DNA of 64,000 bases from Platynereis dumerilii (lineage: Eukaryota; Annelida; Polychaeta; Phyllodocida; Nereididae). Below the pieces are notes generated by a model. It was not told the origin of the DNA. It made no database searches and was given only the letters and a program-made list of their open reading frames with translations. The position numbers and the translations under genes are program-made. Shown here piece after piece: positions 20,690 through 32,979 of this stretch. Every line of letters starts with the position of its first letter. Position 1 is the first letter of the stretch. Location: positions 45,845,289 through 45,909,288 of the forward strand of contig JAPTHN010000004.1 in assembly GCA_026936325.1 (NCBI GenBank), in the 5' to 3' direction.

Positions 20690-21235
20690 TCATTGGCTTA
20701 TGGCTGGATTGAGTGGAGTATCAGGCAAAGCCAAAATAATTGATAAAGAGGGAACAATAAACAGAAACTGATTACATGTACATTTCAAGAGCCATGTCAT
20801 AATCAGAATAAAATTAACTTTGACTGACCCGTTTGATCTGTAGATTCTCCCAACCTATCCTGCTCCAGTATAAAGTAGGCCTACTTAAGCCTATGACCAT
20901 CCATTTCAATAGGTTCAATCCGCTGAATTGTCTAATGCCTAGCATTCCTGTTTTGGCTTAAGGCTTGATTTGAAGTATCAGACAAAGCCATAATAATTGA
21001 TGGTGAAGGAAAAATAAATAGATACAGATTACATGTACATTTTATTCATGTCAGAATAAATGGCTGACCAGTGTGAACTGTCATATAGCAAATAACTTTA
21101 GTCCCTGCCAACCCCAGAGGCTTTTAGTAGCAGTGAAATGCTAAATAACCTTCTAACCTAAGTTACTTTGGCGAATGACCATCCAATACAATACATTCAA
21201 TCCTCTTGTTCTTCTAATGTCCAGCACTCACATTT
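20690..21235 (+). repeat. tandem duplication, about 265-bp unit, 2 copies
   Basis: Blocks in the first unit (CATTGGCTTATGGCTGGATT, AATAATTGATAAAG, GATTACATGTACATTT, then TGACCATCCA and TTCAATCC) recur in the same order in the second, diverged by perhaps a fifth. The unit starts just downstream of the candidate exon at 20535-20666. Confidence 0.6.
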
Positions 21236-22549
21236 TACCATTTACAAATTACGTTTTTACACTTCTTATTTTTGTCGCAATGCTTTTTGAGCTTTTTCGT
21301 TATAACACAGTGGCATCGCATTTGACCATTTGGCAAACCAGTCAAGTGCCCCTTGTTTTTCATTTTGTCTTTTTAATGTTTACCTTTCACCAGAGTATTG
21401 GACATAGTGATATGACTAACAGTGATTTAAATAAATCAGTCCAAAGAAAGTAAATAAAGAGTTAAAGAACTATGAATCAGTGAAGAGTATACATGAGCAA
21501 ACATCATAGGGATCAGGGGCATGCCCAGAAAATGCTACTTTTTGACAGATAAGTCTACCATGATCATCCCATGTCTCAATCAATGACGTATGCAATATCA
21601 GTGATATTATTTTAGCCATTGCAGTTGGACACTTTTAACCTGGACATCACTATTTAGTGCAGACAAATTTGTGTTCAAATGTCCTGATGAAGAAATCCAG
21701 AATACAGTTGAATCACATTTTGAACCATTTGGAAAACAGGTCAATTACCATATGATTATTGACTGTAAGCAAATCACATTGGGGAAAAAATACATACTAC
21801 TAAAAATTGTGAAAAAGTGCGAGTTTGGCCATTTCAGACCATCAATGCCTGAACATGCTAGAAAATACCGATCTTAAAATAATCTCAAGGCAATCTTAAA
21901 ACAAAATCAATATTACTGCACAATCAAGACCTAATATACCAATGTGATGTAGTAATTTTGATTTATTCAAATCGCTAGAAACTGAGAAAGATCAAGTCTC
22001 ATTTCCTTCACTGACAATAAACTAATTAGTTTCCAGCAAGGACAAAAATTTCATTATCTGATCAAGAACATTGAAAATGGCACTTATCTCACAATAATTT
22101 CTTTATGAACCAAGAAAAACCAATAAAACTCCACCACAACTGCAACAGTTAAATGTTCCGCTGTAGAACAAGAGTACTCATTTTTCTTCACCTGTCCGAT
22201 ACATAAATCTGACCTGGGCATTGAGAACTCACCCACAGTGATTGAAATAAATCACTTCAAAGAGAGTAAATGAAACTTCTATGTTTCTGACAGACAGAAA
22301 AGTTGGTTTAAGAATAAGTTGCAGACTGACAGTGCAGGTGCCAGACAGTTCTCACAGATTAAGTGCCTGTGTGTCCCATTGGAGTAAAAATGAAAAACAG
22401 CATGCATTTTTGGCTAGTCGAGGACTAGCCCTTAGAGAGATGACAAAAAAGCCCGCGAAAATCGGAAATTCAAAATACCGTAATGCAGTTTTGCCTCAGA
22501 AAGCTTTTGTGGAGCCAGGAACTGTCTGAAAACCATCCAGCGGCAGAGA
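21236..22549. other. no gene recognised
   Basis: Open frames at 21175-21453, 21671-21877 and 22281-22529 have no domain, splice or start evidence. A short word (AAATCA then TCAAAGAGAGTAAAT) recurs near 21435 and 22245. Confidence 0.4.
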
Positions 22550-22835
22550 TATGATCGAAAACGATCGTCCACGATCATATTTACGATCGATAGAGCTCTA
22601 AACAATCCTGTACAACTTTGCGCATGCATGCGCCCATAGCGAGTGGACCCAATGGGACTGTCGGTATCCCGCTAGCCGGGCGTATGACGCTCAGGCGAGC
22701 GAGCGGGTCCAGTGGTGCTGTTTGGATCCCGTTGGGATTACCTAGCGGGAGGGAGAACCTAAAAGCCGGGACAAGCGCCCGGGACGACACGGGACGAACT
22801 AATTGCCGGGACAGAGATCCGGGACAGCAAATTTA
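22550..22835. other. GC- and CpG-rich island
   Basis: This stretch is far richer in G, C and CpG than its surroundings. It includes several CGATCG/ACGATC words (22550-22590), an NRF1-like TGCGCATGCATGCGCC (22619-22634) and repeated CCGGGACA words (22766-22825). It could be a promoter island or the end of a repeat. Neither neighbouring side shows a convincing first exon. Confidence 0.45.
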
Positions 22836-23043
22836 GTGAGTTTTAGCCAAAAGAGGAACAACCATTTGAGGTACAGAAACGGCAGACCACTTTTTAGAAA
22901 GCTGAGGTCATGTTCTATCTCCTGAGAAACTTTAATTCTCAATATTCAGTTTCGTTTTAAAAATATTCAACCTTATTTGTCATTGAGTTTGTGAATTTAT
23001 GCAATTTTTTTTTCTAAAAAGTAAAAAATTAGGCCTAAATTAC

Positions 23044-23047
23044 AGCC

Positions 23048-23084
<37 letters not shown>
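23044..23084. repeat. (CTAT)n microsatellite
   Basis: About ten CTAT units in a row. Confidence 0.95.
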
Positions 23085-23085
<1 letters not shown>

Positions 23086-23296
23086 GTTAGACCCATGAGC
23101 AAGAGAAATTGCTAAGTCTCACTGACTTCACTGAGATGTTGCTGCTAACTTCACTTTAGTGACTTCAGTCTCACTTCTCTCACTTGACTTTCATCTGGTA
23201 AAGAATGAGTAACTTGCCAACTTCACCTTCAAAAATATATATATGCTGATCACAAGACATATTGCAGTACACTTAAATTTCTTGCTGCACCTTCAT

Positions 23297-23475
23297 AGGG
23301 ATAGCGGGGCATGATGGGCACCTTAAATTTGAAGGTCCACCATGTCATCACTATGCCAACAAAAATTACTATTTGTTGCTGACTGGTTTTGCATTAGGTT
23401 CTACTTTAAGCATAGAAAATCTTGTTATGCTCAATGAAATAGTGTTTGAGTTATAAGCACTTTTAATTTGATGAT
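23297..23475 (+). repeat. fragment of the GGGGCATGATGGG element
   Basis: It begins TAGCGGGGCATGATGGGCAC, like the element end at 6066. It includes a block (AATCTTGTTATGCTCAATGA then GAGTTATAAGCACTTTTAATT) that matches the complement of 6740-6790. Confidence 0.55.
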
Positions 23476-23796
23476 ATTACTGTAAAAACTACATGATAAG
23501 TACTAGGTAGGCCTAACTTTAAACTATGTCTCTGAGAAAGATATGCAGTCTAGGCTTCTATGGGAAGGTGCTAATGGCTTGAATTGCTTGAAACAACAAC
23601 AAGCACAAGATGACTAGGCCAAGCAAGTAGAAATCATAACATAAGAGTTACCTTTTTTGATGTACTGAAAAGCCATTATCCTCTTTTTCTCATCCTCTTT
23701 GGCATTTTCTTCTTAAAGCATGTCTTGTTGTACACTGAACAGATGCACCAAGGCTGGTCTTTATATACCATTTACTAAGCAGTGACTCATTCAGAG

Positions 23797-24040
23797 TTGA
23801 CAGCTAGTGTCTAATGATTGCAATTACTCATTGAGCAGTGTCATAGAAAATATCAACTCAATTGGCTTGAGTTGGCAGGTTGTGTCTAATGATTGCAATT
23901 ACTACGGAGATCAGTCAGTGTCAAAGGTAATATCAATTAATGGCAATTGGCTTGCTTGAGTTGGCAGGTAGTGTCTAATGATTGCAATTATTCATTGATC
24001 TGTGTCGAAAAAAAATATCAAGTTATTGCAATTGCAGAAT
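23797..24040 (+). repeat. tandem repeat, 75-90-bp unit, 3 copies
   Basis: Each unit has GAGTTGGCAGSTWGTGTCTA, then ATGATTGCAATTA, then TCAGTGTC and AATATCAA. The three copies are clearly diverged. Confidence 0.7.
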
Positions 24041-24658
24041 TTCTTGAAAGTATAACACAATGCTTTTAATTAATTGTAATTAGTTTATGTTTTATATTGT
24101 AAATTACACCAGAGTGTGAATGAGAGTAAATAATTAAAAAAGTGGTCATTAATGTGATATCAAGTTGAGCAGATTAGAAAATAAATGTCAATTCAATTTC
24201 TCTTACATCATAACTTACATGTCTTCTTTGATTTATTTTGTCTTCTATCAAGTAAAATGACTGTCCAATACAGCACAATTTATGCAATTAGTACTATATT
24301 ATGATTGATCAAGACATAATTTTATTTTTACCAATTTGGCCATGTAGCTTTAATTTTACAACCTTACTTTGCCGTTGGATTGGAACTGTGTGGAATTTTT
24401 GGGTTCCAATATTTTGATTTCCTGTTTTACCACATCACAACAATAGCTTGTTTATGTGTAGGCCTATAAACAAACAGGCCTGAACTCTGTTTCATTGGTG
24501 TTACAGCCACAGTGATGTTGTTAAGCAATTTCACACATAAGCACATCACATTTATCAGACACAACTAATACAAAAATCAAAAAAACACTACAGATCAACA
24601 AAAATGTGCAGTTGTAATTGAACACAGCTCAGTGCAACTGGTCTGCTTAGTGATAGTA
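24041..24658. other. no feature seen
   Basis: AT-rich sequence between the tandem repeat and element B. There is no exon, element end or repeat that I can support. Confidence 0.4.
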
Positions 24659-24949
24659 TATGGGTCAAGCCACAAAGGTGCTGCTCCAAGGCTGAAAACA
24701 GCTGTCAAAAAGTAATCTTGTAATTTTGATACGAAATTGTGAAATATATGCTCTGCAAACATGTACCCACACTAAAAATATGATAACAAAGGATTAAACC
24801 AGTGATCTCTATCCATGGATTGGCTCAATGCCATAACGAGGCGAGATGACGTGGGGGCCGCCATGTTACTGGGAACGCATGGAACAGCAATGTAAACAAG
24901 CATGGACCAGCCTGACTGGAAACACCAAATAATGCACATTTATGGATCA

Positions 24950-25015
24950 TCTTAGCATGAACTGCCATTTATACCTGATTCTGGCCTACAAGGAAGGTGG
25001 AAACACCATTCACAG
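24950..25015 (+). other. possible 5' non-coding exon of D, perfect donor
   Basis: The segment ends in a perfect CACAG|GTAAGT donor, about 215 bp inside the left end of element D. No long frame precedes it, so it would be an untranslated leader. The left limit is arbitrary. Confidence 0.3.
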
Positions 25016-25897
25016 GTAAGTAAACAACTGTTATCGCCGTTTTTTGGCCTTGAATTGCCGCCGCGCTGTTGCTCTGTGAAGCCATTTAACTGCAAATTTA
25101 GCCCAGTAGGCTATTATGGCATTGCTGGGTTGTTAGTGGCATAATTGGCATTTAGGCCAATTGAGGCCTTGAATGATGTCAATTGCTTTTGGTCCTGATT
25201 GGTATTGAAGTGTCATATCATGAACTTAAGAGGTGTCATGCTCAAGTGCAATTTAAGTTTTAGTAGGCCTACTGTCACTGTCAGTGCCACTGCCACAGGG
25301 TATTGTGTAGACCTATTATAATTATCAACATGACATGACACTGTCAAAGACAAGGAGAATGAACATATTGATATTGAGGATATATATTATTATGTCACAA
25401 TATTTGTTTAAAGCAAGGGTGCCGGAATAGGAATAGAAAATGCCATTATTAGGCCTTAATATACAGTGAATTTAGGGAAAACATTTTCGAGTCTATTCAA
25501 AATTATTATTGCCGCTACATTAAATTATTGTCGCGCAAAATAGATTTGCCCTTTCCCGACCGACCGCCCCTGCCGCCCTCATCTCCTTCCGGCACCCTTA
25601 GTTTTAGTAATTTTAATTATTTATCTATATCATCCTTAATTGTCATTCCGAAGTGGAGGATAAACTGACAGGGCCTGTTAGGGGGTGGATTTGGGAGGGG
25701 AAGGCATTTGGGGTTGCCTGTCCCCCCTTGTACATTTTAAATACATTTGCATTTGTCAACCCCAGTCTATTAAAATTTCCGTATCCACTCATCTCAGGTG
25801 CACTCTTGTCAGGGCAGACACGACAGGGTGCTAAAGGACCCCCACAAATCTATGCGCTCTTTCATGCTGAATATCTGCTTGTGTGTATATGACATAA

Positions 25898-25950
25898 ATA
25901 TATATAATATATATATATATATAATAGTCATTCAAATATATATATATAGG
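25898..25950. repeat. (AT)n microsatellite
   Basis: Two AT runs (25899-25922 and 25937-25948) separated by a short unique piece, just before the acceptor of the 25969 exon. Confidence 0.85.
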
Positions 25951-25968
25951 CCTATTCTTTTTTTCCAG

Positions 25969-26019
25969 AGTCCCTGATGAGCATGCAGAGACTGCCAAGG
26001 CACAATGTGGGGGTTGACG
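25969..26019 (+). CDS. candidate internal exon within D
   Basis: A strong acceptor (CCTATTCTTTTTTTCCAG) ends at 25968 and a donor, GACG|GTATGT, follows 26019. The 51-nt segment is open in one frame, SLMSMQRLPRHNVGVD. It may be an untranslated exon or a piece of the element's former gene. Confidence 0.35.
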
Positions 26020-26520
26020 GTATGTCAATTTCTACATTCCTCAGACCTTATATTTGTTAAGTCTGGCACAATCATGCTGCCTTATATTAAAGAATGACGG
26101 TAGCCAATGGAGTCTATGTGCTGTAACTAACACAGGCTAAACCAGATTATAGGCGTATGGCATGCACAATTTTGGGGGGGGGGGGGCGGCGAGCGACTTT
26201 TGCTCGAATTTCAAGATCTAGATTTAATATCATTTCAAATGAAATTGCCTGGAAATCAGTAATTTTCAGTAGTTTTTATTCGATCATCTGCCTGAATTTT
26301 TTAGCCTTTTTGCGAATCTTACAAATTATTGTCGCGCAAATAGATTTGCCCTTTCTCTCCCAAACTTTTAGGGAGGGGGGGGGGCGATCAGCCCCCCTCC
26401 CATACACCTATAACCGGAATAACAATTGTCAACAGTCTTGGAGCCCTATTGCCCAAATTCAGATAATTTTGTGGATTGACACAGTTCAAGTTGGACATTT
26501 ATCTAAATTATTTTTTTCAG

Positions 26521-26735
26521 CTTCATGACCACATGCATGCTGCTAACCCGTCCTAGATGGTTTGATGGATGACAGCTGAGCTGACATGAAGGCATCGATA
26601 TTTCACACTATGGGATCTCAGTTTTCACTTCTAACCTACATAGTCAACTACTTCCAAGAGATCAAAACGATCAAGAACACCACCAGTGAAGCTGAGAAAA
26701 TCTTAAAATATATAAGGACTGACCAGAATTTATGA
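26521..26735 (+). CDS. candidate exon with 49-codon ORF within D
   Basis: A good acceptor (TTATTTTTTTCAG) ends at 26520. An ATG at 26586 opens a 49-codon frame to TGA at 26733-26735, with non-repetitive composition (MKASIFHTMGSQFSLLTYIV at its start, then EIKTIKNTTSEAEKILKYI). The frame is closed upstream of the ATG, so preceding exons would be leader. This may be the remnant N-terminus of the element's protein; it resembles nothing I can name. Confidence 0.3.
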
Positions 26736-26999
26736 CTGGGGGGGGGGGAGGTAGTTTTATCGTTAGTTGTTATTCTCTTAGATTTCATGCAGATTTTTAA
26801 TACCTAAAAACTTAGTACACCCTCAAGCGAAACTCTCACAAGTCATAAATTCTGAATGTTCTCTCCTTTATTGTGAATTTGTAACCCGACAAATTTCAGA
26901 ATTTTTCACTCTGAAATGTGACTCTTTATCAAGATTTATGTTTGTTGTTCCTTGCATGAATTAAGTCAACAGTGTGAGATGTAACCATTGCATGGTGAT

Positions 27000-28759
27000 G
27001 ACTAGAGTTGGGACAATATGTTATGATATATCGCACTATTGTTATGTTACTTGTGCAGGGAGGAAAAAAAAGTGTACAAAAAATCTTTAAATAGCAATTA
27101 CAGCTGAATGCATTAACGATATCGCGATATCAAAGTAAACACAGTTGTTATTTATCACATGGCATTTCATGATCAGTATGAGGTAGTGTTTGAAGACAAG
27201 TGCAGGTGAAATTTGCATACAATTTTATTCATTTATTAGGCTTAGGCCTTGGCTTGTAAAATCTTCTGAGGTTGAATTCTAATTTTGGTTCTTGTGAGTT
27301 TTTACTTATCTTATGGGAGCATTGCCTAAATTTTACAATTTTAAGAATGATTTTATAAGACTCATTCTAAAGATTTTATGCTTTAATCCCATTTTCTTTG
27401 CAATATTTCAGTCCTCATCTGTTGTATAATTTTTTCATCACTCATCTGTTGTATTATTTTTTGCTTATGTTAACTATTTATATATGTGTGTGTGTGTGTG
27501 TATGTAAACTTACTATAAATAAAATTAATGTTTACTTTACTTTATTTATCGTTAAAGCTGGGCATTTAAAATTTCAGTAAAAGTGATTGTGATTGTTGTA
27601 GCTGTAGGCCTGTGTAGAAAGAGCAAGAGAGAGAGAATTATTTATTTGTGTGAAAAACTTCTAGCCCCCAGCCCTCTTGGGCTTATAATTGACTTAAAAG
27701 TAATAACAATGTGATTGCAAAAATGATAGAAGTTATTGTAAAATATTATGAAAGTCTACAAATAATGAGAATTCAAATGATTTGTTGATATACATATATT
27801 GCAAATCTTAAATAACAATTCAAATGTAGGCTGCGCGGCAGGATACCCTCGGCATTCAGCAGTAATTTATTGGCATCAGTGTTTTGCACAAGCGCAAGTT
27901 TGATAGAAGTACTACTTTGTATGGAACAAAAAAGTATGATTATACATGTTGGTAGAAAATTTGATTGACCAAGGTCCAAAATTATATCACATTTGGGAAA
28001 CTGATCTGGAAACACAAAAGTTGTCACTATTTCATATTTTCAAAAGATTGTTATATATATCTACATCGTACACTGCCCAGTCAATATTTTTTTACTTACT
28101 ACTATGCAGCGGATATATAACCTTTATTTCAATGATTTGTTTCAGGTTGTTCTATACAATACATGACCAGTTTCGAATAATAAACATTCATTAGTTCTTA
28201 AGCACCCATGTCGTGTTTGATATTTTACATTATCATAAATACCTGTCTGCTGGTTGTTTTTTGTTTAGAAAGTAATTTGTAATCTCCTAGGGCAGTTAAG
28301 GAAAATTTCACGTTTGAATGAAATAGCAATATTAAAGGGCTCCCGTCAAATTCAAGTGATATGGACAGCAGTTCTGTTTTGGGCCTCTTGTATAGATCTA
28401 TAGGCATTTCAGAAGCTTGATGGTTACAAGCAATTATGTTTGTCTTGTGTTCAACACGTCAGGAATAATTCAGGATGCCTCAAGAATGAGTTCCAGGCAA
28501 CCAAATTTTGTTACATAGACTTATGTTGGTCTGTAGTGGGAAAGTTGATTTCTTGCCATTCCTAATGACCATGACCAGGCGATGACGTCCTGACATATTT
28601 ATGATGTCTACCAAGTTGACGGAATTTGACTATTTTGTCGGAAGGGGAAGTGTCGGAAAGGCATCGGGAGCCAGGAGGATTTCAAGACAAAGGCTTCTGC
28701 AAAATCCGTAAAAGTTGTTTTTGGTTTCCGTTTATGCTCTTCCTGGGCGGATGCCTATA
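27000..28759. other. interior of D: hAT end remnant and (TG)n, no gene
   Basis: At 27004-27035, TAGAGTTGGGACAATATGTT followed by ATGATATATCG looks like one end of another hAT-type repeat, and a weaker complement lies near 17071. A (TG)n tract is at 27485-27501. AATAAA-like signals near 28180 have no associated coding sequence. Other open frames are unsupported. Confidence 0.4.
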
Positions 28760-28965
28760 GGTGGGTGGAGGGTTGGTCAGTAGCTACTGTGCTAGGCTGC
28801 GAATCACTTAGTCCAGGGTTCAAATCCATGCAGCACTTACCAGGTCACCTGGGCCTATGTTGGACAGCTGCTTCAATCATCCTTCACTCAATTGCCGCGT
28901 CTCTTGTCCCAATCCCAATTTATATCCATTCCCCCTCCCCCAGTATCTATTCCCCAGTTCTCATA
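28760..28965 (+). mobile_element. tRNA-derived SINE
   Basis: The head shows a box A-like TTGGTCAGTAGCTACTGTGC and a box B GGGTTCAAATCC about 40 nt later, which is canonical for a tRNA internal promoter. A pyrimidine-rich body follows to about 28965. No clear tail was found. Confidence 0.7.
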
Positions 28966-30440
28966 TAACGGGACCCTAAGGGTGGCTTCTAAAACTACGA
29001 ATGAAAGGCAAGGGGAGATATACATTTTTGCATGGGCGTAAGAGAGGTGGTTTTTTTTTTGGGAGGGGGGGTGGGCAGTCCGTCACTGGGTCATTATTTT
29101 TTAGGGTGTCAGATTTATAGGACAGCAAGTTCTGACAAAACTCCCCTCCCCTCCAAGTCTCCAAGTCATAAATTCTGAACGGTCCCAAAGTGAGTCAGTC
29201 CGGGGTGACTCCTCAGTGATGCTACTGTTTCTATTTTGCCCTGATATTTTAACATGGTACGGATGTGACCTGGGCACAGTGGGGAGTGGATCTGCCCTAA
29301 TATTAGTCGCCTTGATACCCCATTTGCCCTGATGCCAGGGGGGGGGGGCTGCTGCCCCCCTGACCCTCCACGAAATACGCCTATGCTGAGAGATAACAAA
29401 ATTTCTGGGAGGGGACAGTACATTATTTTTCCAATGGGACATTCTGCCAAATTTTCCTTTCCCTTACCCAAATTTAGGCCTAGGGGGCGACCATTCAATA
29501 ATCAGTGTTGTAATTATCCATTTCAAGCACACAAAGTCCCTGAAAATTAATTTCCAAATCAAGCACCACATTATGAAGAAATATCCCTGGGGGAAATTAT
29601 TTATTTCAAGGCTGCCCAAAAAGAATTTATTTATTTCACCAAAACTGAGCAAGAAATTATTTATTTAAAAAAAATTCAAGCCCCCGGGCCCCTTGATGTT
29701 AAATGGTCTCCCCCTAATGGAAGAATTAGATCTTGAAAGCTATCACATAAAAATTTGATTCACAGTTTTTGTTAGGACCATTTCATCTAAAATTGAAATG
29801 GAACAATTATTAGTTCATTAATTATTGTAATCATGCAAATTAAATTAATCTATGACATTTTTATACTATTTTATAGACCTACATAATATCAGTGCCTTAT
29901 TAAAAGTCCCTCTCCAACCCAGCTGAGCCATATGCCTATAAGGTTATTTATTCATGTAATTTATTTATGCAAACTCCAATAAGGTCAGGACATGAAAACA
30001 GCAATTTAGTCAATACAATTAAAAGCTTAAGAGTCCTTCAATCACAGTTAGGCCTAGCCTAGGCTAAATAGACCTGCCTAGTTAATTGTAATTAGGAATG
30101 TTGGCATTTGGGGGTTAAGTGTGTGTGTGAATTGCACTTTAGTGATTCAGAGAAAGTGTCAAGTATTTTTTTGGCAATTCTGATTGCCATTTCAAAATTG
30201 AGCTTTAAAAGGTGAGCAGCTGTACAAAGTCTGACTGCATTGACAGTGCAAGAAACGGCCAGCGGTGGCCGAAAATAGCGACGGCTGCAGGTTTTAAATT
30301 GTCTGAGTTAAGTATTTGTTGACACAGTGAGGCGTGGGATGCTTCTGTTGCATTCTGTACTTCATTTTATTGAAGTGGGGGACACTTGAAAGAAGTTATT
30401 AGCCTTAAACAGTCGCAAGAGAAGGATTTGTCAACCCACA
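28966..30440. other. interior of D: G-run repeats, no gene
   Basis: G runs at 29062-29070 and 29339-29348 head copies of a dispersed repeat that includes CATAAATTCTGAACGGTCCC (about 29166). Frames at 29101-29550 lie on these repeats. From 29700 to 30440 nothing is recognised until the right inverted end of D. Confidence 0.4.
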
Positions 30441-32442
30441 TGCCTTTGTTGACGTTGATTGTTCCCAATAACATGGCAGCACCAGGCCAGCTCGTGACTT
30501 TATGTGGCAGCCAATGGGATCAGCCAAATCCATAGATAGAGATCACTGGATTAAACCTTCCACTTTTTTAGGAATAGCCATACAAATGGGAAATTGAAAA
30601 AACGCAACATTTTCACATTTTTACATATTTAACTTTCCAGGTGCCTATTATCTTCAAAATTAAATGCTTATAATAAAATATAACACCACTGGGTCACCTT
30701 ATAAGTGTTTTGAAAGCTCCCCATACACACATATTTAATATTCTAATGATTCAAAATTTTAAAAACGTAACAGGACAATTAGAGTTCTGAGCACTGTAGC
30801 TGTAGAAATAATGATGAGATGTTAACTCTTCAGGTACTTATTACACATAGAACTTACATAGGTATTTTCTATGCAATTTTTGTAGGTACAACTACCTTTT
30901 TATAGCCACTATAAAGAATTCAAAATTCAAGCCAAACATACAGTAACAGGACAGTAACAGGACAGTAATTAACTGTGCAGTAACAGGACAGTAATGGGAC
31001 AGCAACAGGACAGTAACAGGACTCATTCAGATGTCTTTAAAACCCTGGAGCTTGAAGAATTTTAATAATTCAGCCATGCAATGGTTCAAAATATGTACCA
31101 TGTGCCTTATGCAATCTATATCTGAGTTATATTGCTTATATTTCGTGTTATTTTTGACCAATTGAATGAAAATAACAAACAGTAACAGGACATCTGTGTA
31201 ACAGGACAAGTAACAGGATGTATATGGGTAACAGGACATGTAACAGGACAGGCATGTATTAATGGTAGCCTGTGAGCAGTTAACCATAGTGGAAATGTGT
31301 ATCTGTGTTTCAAGAATCTGTATGAAGCATTACAGTCAAGTACCACTAATTGGTTGTAGTTTGACAGGACAGAAATTGCTGTTGTCCTGTTACTGTCCTG
31401 TTACTGTGTTTTAATACAAAATAATCCGTCAAATATCGCCAACCTTTTCAAGAGTTACTTTACAATCGAGCTGCAATCTAACAAATCTGTTAGGTAAGAT
31501 ATAGTTCAAAGTTTCTTAAGTCATAGGGCAACTGTAACACCCATCAAAGTTGTTATAATGCTTTGTGACTGTTAAAAACATAACAGGACATGTCCTTGTT
31601 ACCTTAAACAAACAGGACAAAAAGTGGCTGTCCTGTTACATTTTTAGCTTTTCAGGGGCGTAACATGAGAGTAACAAGGACAAAAAAGGACAAATGCCCC
31701 TTTTTCTTCATGCCCTGGCCTTAATTGTTGTTCCCCATACTTCCAAATTGGCATATTTCTTATTCCATCATTCTTCTGCACTCTTGTGAAATAAAAACTA
31801 TCATAACAGTCTTTCAAAATGTGAAAGGACAGGGGGTAGAATTTTGACCGTGTAACAGGGACACATAAGGACATTATGCAAAATCTGTTTTTTTCCTAAT
31901 TCTGCTTCAAAATATCCTCAAAACTGGATTGTATCCTGTAAGCATCACTTAGGCCGACATATGTACATTGTTTTGAGTTAAATATTATTGTAAAATAAAA
32001 AGTTATCACAATCTAATGGCGAGTAACGAAAAACAGTGAAAAATGTTACTCTGGAAGATTTACTTATATCTCATCAAATAAGAGGTTCCGAGGAGTTCAC
32101 TGTGCATGAAATAAAAGTTCAAGACATGGGTAATCATTTTAAACTTAGAAAATGGGCAAAGAAAGAATTTACTTCAGCTAGTAAAGTCATCTTTAGGCCA
32201 TGTCATGCCACAAACGCCAAAAAACGTCATTTTTGGCCTGTTTTCAGGACTAGAAAGTGGTACAGCTTCTTTATTTTGTGTGGTATTCACCTCAAATTTT
32301 CACACAATTTATTCTAATATGTATAGTTCAGCATGGCATTCATTAAGATTGCTTCAATTAAATTCCCTTCTAGCCAGCCACCTCTGAACTTAGAGGACAC
32401 ATTTTACAACTCAGAAGCAGCACCTTTATGGCTTGACCCATA

Positions 32443-32979
32443 TATGATAAGTAAAGCACGATAGACTGCAGCATCACAATCTGTTGAGTTTCATTGAACA
32501 ATATTAAAATAAGGAATTTCATTTCAGACGCATTTCTTGATAAAAATTTGAGATCAGGGCAATTACTCCTCACTGAAATTTTTTTGCAAAATTCACATAG
32601 TTCAAAACTATGATAACCATATCTGCAAGACAGATGTAATAGAGGCATATCACTAACCCGGTTAATCACTGTTCTATAAATATAGGCCTAATACTGAATC
32701 GACTAGCCTTTGAATCCATGGATTCTTGTACCATTTTACGTTGTGGTCAATTGCAAATCTAATGTTTTAAATGCTAAATTTAGTACCTGTCATGCAAAGC
32801 TCCCATCATATGCACATTCATAAATTTTATACAGTCTGTTGTTCAAAGTTTGATTGAAAACCGAAACTTAAACAGCAAAAAAAATATTAGAAGTGAGTGA
32901 TGACTGGACTTTCAATTTTGTGAGGCCTTCTCAAATGAAGCCCCCCAACCATTACCAAATGCTTCTGTTATTTGTCATA
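32443..32979. other. no feature seen
   Basis: There are no exons or element ends. A 40-bp block (CCCAACCATTACCAAATGCT onward, 32943-32980) is repeated at 33103-33145, flanking the left arm of the next element. Confidence 0.4.

Larger units (their letters stand above)
24800..30548 (+). mobile_element. 5.75-kb hAT-like transposon 'D' nested in B
   Basis: Both edges are fixed by comparing B with the intact copy A. The element begins CAGTGATCTCTATCCATGGA and ends in the complement of CAGTGATCTCTATCTATGGA. GATTAAAC (24792-24799, 30549-30556) is duplicated, extendable to 10 bp because the flanks are palindromic. The inverted similarity runs on, imperfectly, for about 100 bp (GCCATGTTAYTGGGAAC on both sides). 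CAGTG ends with an 8-bp duplication fit hAT. No intact transposase is visible. The interior holds exon-like segments with good splice signals (donor after 25015; 25969-26019; 26521-26735), a SINE and G-run repeats. Confidence 0.85.
24661..32440 (-). mobile_element. TIR element 'B', inverted copy of A, split by element D
   Basis: The outer ends are the same TGGGTCAAGCCAYAAAGGTG inverted repeats as element A, flanked by TA (24659-24660, 32441-32442). Its own sequence is 24661-24799 plus 30549-32440, close to the 1994-bp length of A once the insertion is removed. It lies opposite to A and looks well over 90 percent identical by eye. It shares the GTAACAGGAC decamers (30943-31020, 31180-31250, 31380-31405) and the two short open frames (31874-31644 and 31287-31027). 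A and B are about 20 kb apart. Confidence 0.88.
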
